Positions 62,033-64,000 of a DNA stretch of 64,000 bases are shown in pieces (the first letter of the stretch is position 1; every line of letters starts with the position of its first letter). The position numbers and the translations under genes are program-made. Source of the DNA: Candidatus Gastranaerophilales bacterium (GTDB lineage Bacteria > Cyanobacteriota > Vampirovibrionia > Gastranaerophilales > Gastranaerophilaceae); NCBI GenBank assembly GCA_944323955.1, contig CALUUK010000010.1, positions 1-64,000 on the forward strand, written 5' to 3'. Below the pieces are notes generated by a model. It worked only from the letters and a program-made list of their open reading frames with translations, did not search any database and was not told where the DNA came from.

Positions 62033-62162
62033 AAAAATAATATGCATATATTTTTGCGTGTTTATGCTACAATTAATCTCAATATAGTATCATGTAAGAT
62101 GACTATGATTTAAAAGCCGACATATAATAAAACATATTTACATAAAAAAGGAGGAAACTAAT

Positions 62163-63764
62163 ATGGAAACATATGGTATCGAAAAACTCGGAATAACAAA
62201 TCCGGAAGCAGTATATCGCAATTTGACTCCAGCTCAATTGACAGAAGCTGCATTAAGAAGAAAAGAAGGTTTACTTTCTAACACAGGTGCTTTGGTTGTA
62301 ACAACAGGCAAATATACAGGTCGTTCACCCAAAGACAAATTCATTGTTGATACACAAGGTATTCATGATGACATAGCATGGGGAAAAGTAAATCGCCCTA
62401 TTTCAAAAGAAAAATTTGATTCAATCAAAGCAAAAATGATTAACTATTTAAACGGCAAAGAAGTTTTTATTTTTGACGGATTTGCCGGTGCTGATAAAAC
62501 ATATACTCAAAAATTCAGAGTAATCAATGAATTGGCAAGCCAAAATATGTTTATTCACCAATTATTAATCAGACCTACGGCAGAAGAACTTGCTAATTAT
62601 GGTGAAGCGGATTACACAATCATTTGTGCTCCCGGTTTCAAGTGCGACCCTGAAGTTGACGGTACAAATTCTGAAGCATGCATAGCTATCGACTATGAAG
62701 CAAAAACAATAATTATCTGCGGTTCTCAATATGCAGGCGAAATTAAAAAATCTGTATTCGCAACAATGAACTATGTTATGACAAAGAAAAATGTTCTTCC
62801 TATGCACTGCAGTGCAAATATGGATCCTGCAACAGGCGAAACAGCAGTATTCTTTGGTTTATCAGGAACAGGTAAAACAACATTATCAGCAGACCCTGCC
62901 CGTAAGTTAATCGGTGACGATGAACACGGATGGTCACCTGACGGTATTTTCAACTTTGAAGGCGGATGCTATGCAAAATGTATTAATCTTGACCCTGAAC
63001 ATGAACCTGATATCTACAACGCAATTAAATTCGGTTCACTTGTTGAAAACGTTGTTATGGATCCTGAAACAAGAGAATTTGATTTCAACGACGGTTCTTT
63101 AACGGAAAATACACGTGTAGGTTATCCTATCGACTATATCAACAACGCACAAATTCCTTCAAAAGGCGGAATCCCGAAAGTTGTTATTTTCTTAACAGCT
63201 GATGCTTTCGGTGTATTACCTCCTATATCAAGACTTGATAAAAACGCTGCTATGTACCACTTTGTAACAGGTTTCACATCTAAACTTGCAGGTACCGAAA
63301 GAGGAATTACAGAACCTCAGCCTACATTCTCTACCTTATTCGGCGAACCTTTCATGCCGATGGATGCTTCGGTTTATGCAGAAATGTTAGGTGAAAAATT
63401 AGATAAATACGGCACCAAAGTTTATCTCGTAAACACAGGCTGGGCCGGCGGAAGTGCTGCATCAGGCGCTAAACGTATGAAATTATCTTATACACGTGCT
63501 ATGGTTACTGCCGCATTAAACGGTACATTTGACAATGTTGAATTCAAACATCACGATGTATTCAATGTTGATTATCCGACATCTTGCCCGAATGTTCCCG
63601 ATGAGATGCTTGATGCCCGCGGTATGTGGCAGGATAAAGCAGCTTATGATGAACAGGCTAATAAACTTGCACAAATGTTTGCAGATAATTTTGCGGCAAA
63701 ATATCCGAACATGCCTGCTGAAATTGTAAATGCAGGACCAAAACCGACAGTTATGAGCAAATAA
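62163..63764 (+). CDS. pckA: ATP-dependent phosphoenolpyruvate carboxykinase
   Basis: Interconverts oxaloacetate and PEP with ATP/ADP in the cytosol. It is 533 aa, the usual size for the ATP type. Visible motifs: TGRSPKDKFIV (substrate site), MHCSANM, the kinase 1a P-loop FFGLSGTGKTTLS, kinase 2 LIGDDEHGW, FEGGCYAKCI, and TRVGYPIDYI. AAAAAGGAGGAAAC gives a very strong ribosome site, and an extended -10 (TGCTACAAT) lies about 90 bases upstream. In fermenters the enzyme often runs toward oxaloacetate, conserving ATP on the way to succinate. Confidence 0.96.
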   Translation: METYGIEKLGITNPEAVYRNLTPAQLTEAALRRKEGLLSNTGALVVTTGKYTGRSPKDKFIVDTQGIHDDIAWGKVNRPISKEKFDSIKAKMINYLNGKEVFIFDGFAGADKTYTQKFRVINELASQNMFIHQLLIRPTAEELANYGEADYTIICAPGFKCDPEVDGTNSEACIAIDYEAKTIIICGSQYAGEIKKSVFATMNYVMTKKNVLPMHCSANMDPATGETAVFFGLSGTGKTTLSADPARKLIGDDEHGWSPDGIFNFEGGCYAKCINLDPEHEPDIYNAIKFGSLVENVVMDPETREFDFNDGSLTENTRVGYPIDYINNAQIPSKGGIPKVVIFLTADAFGVLPPISRLDKNAAMYHFVTGFTSKLAGTERGITEPQPTFSTLFGEPFMPMDASVYAEMLGEKLDKYGTKVYLVNTGWAGGSAASGAKRMKLSYTRAMVTAALNGTFDNVEFKHHDVFNVDYPTSCPNVPDEMLDARGMWQDKAAYDEQANKLAQMFADNFAAKYPNMPAEIVNAGPKPTVMSK

Positions 63765-63782
63765 GTTTATAACAAACAATAA

Positions 63783-63820
63783 TAAAAAAATACCTTGCAG
63801 TGCAAGGTATTTTTTTATTA
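63783..63820. terminator. Bidirectional terminator after pckA
   Basis: ATACCTTGCA and TGCAAGGTAT around a one-base centre (in practice an 8-bp stem with a 5-base loop), with an A-run before and a T-run after. It separates pckA from the converging partial gene. Confidence 0.9.
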
Positions 63821-63829
63821 AGAATTTAA

Positions 63830-64000
63830 TTAAGAAACCTGTTTCCCCGTTTCCGCAAAAAACAACCTGAAATAAAAACATGCAACGTGTTGTATTGAAT
63901 CTACTCTGACCCACTGTCTGGTTGCTTTAAATCTGATTGCGCCCACTGATTTCTTAGGATTTTTATGTGCGTATACATTTTTTTCGTTATTAAATAAAAT
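63830..64000 (-). CDS. Partial gene, 3' end only
   Basis: The last 56 codons of a minus-strand gene whose start lies outside the window. The frame is open from the window edge to TAA at 63830-63832, and the strong terminator follows at normal distance, so it is likely real. The visible peptide includes KNPKKSVGAIRFKATRQWVR, then VDSIQHVACFYFRLFFAE and ends GKQVS. It is basic and then aromatic, with no family I can name. Confidence 0.6.
   Translation of the reverse strand: MLFNNEKNVYAHKNPKKSVGAIRFKATRQWVRVDSIQHVACFYFRLFFAETGKQVS

Noticed and set aside
1-64000. CRISPR arrays, tRNA and rRNA genes
   Set aside because: No regularly spaced repeats, no TTCRANNC-type tRNA arms in a cloverleaf context and no conserved rRNA stretches were noticed by eye; a short tRNA could still be missed.

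Overview
The window reads as chromosomal DNA of an AT-rich, Gram-negative (diderm), probably gut-dwelling bacterium. My best guess is an uncultured Gastranaerophilales-type lineage (Vampirovibrionia/Melainabacteria). The guess rests on remembered traits of that group: AT-rich DNA, many proteins with a short disordered N-terminus ending in a hydrophobic-x-F-[KS]-G motif, and tandem WYL regulators. No database search was possible, so the taxonomy is inference. A TolC-like exporter with a periplasmic adaptor supports an outer membrane. No rRNA, tRNA, CRISPR array or intact insertion sequence was found.

Layout. 0.2-5.1 kb: a giant helical-repeat protein. 5.1-5.7 kb: a gene-poor stretch with a small HTH-like gene remnant. 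5.7-8.2 kb: a TetR regulator with two aldo/keto reductases and a 29-bp palindromic operator. 8.3-12.4 kb: cupin, glycosyltransferase, XRE regulator, EamA transporter and flavin reductase. 12.4-18.9 kb: a complete TetR-TolC-HlyD-ABC-permease-permease efflux operon. 19-23.2 kb: PRPP synthetase, a small unknown protein and a polymorphic-toxin-like protein with a C-terminal RelA/SpoT-type synthetase domain. 23.4-32.6 kb: a phosphoglucomutase-phosphoglucose isomerase fusion, a kinase-like protein, a CstA-type carrier, an MBOAT acyltransferase and a repeat protein.

32.8-44.5 kb is one long plus-strand glycan operon. It encodes an FdtA-like ketoisomerase, KAS III, ACP, a left-handed beta-helix acyltransferase, a propeller glycosidase-like protein, a FemAB/GNAT-like protein, an FdtB-like aminotransferase, a glycosyltransferase broken at a run of 12 G, an NDP-hexose 2,3-dehydratase, a Gfo/Idh reductase, an epimerase/reductase and two more glycosyltransferases. 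Together they look able to make and transfer unusual deoxy and acylamino sugars from dTDP-4-keto-6-deoxyglucose. The poly-G tract suggests phase variation, and the sequenced copy is in the OFF frame.

44.5-48.4 kb: dCMP deaminase, two WYL regulators and a DUF4127 protein. 48.4-56.9 kb: a membrane-anchored kinase-like protein, then a plus-strand operon of HAD phosphatase, radical SAM/SPASM enzyme, tagged coiled-coil protein, GH13-like hydrolase, methyltransferase and a SPASM paralogue that has lost the radical SAM cysteines. 56.9-64 kb: housekeeping genes (thrS, ispF, HAD, NUDIX, an ASKHA activase pair, pckA) and the end of an unknown gene.

The most unusual pattern is the recurring F-[KS]-G tag. 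It occurs at or near the end of the N-terminal leader in at least six otherwise unrelated proteins, with a variant in a seventh. It appears a second time exactly at the junction of the two enzymes in the sugar-phosphate fusion.
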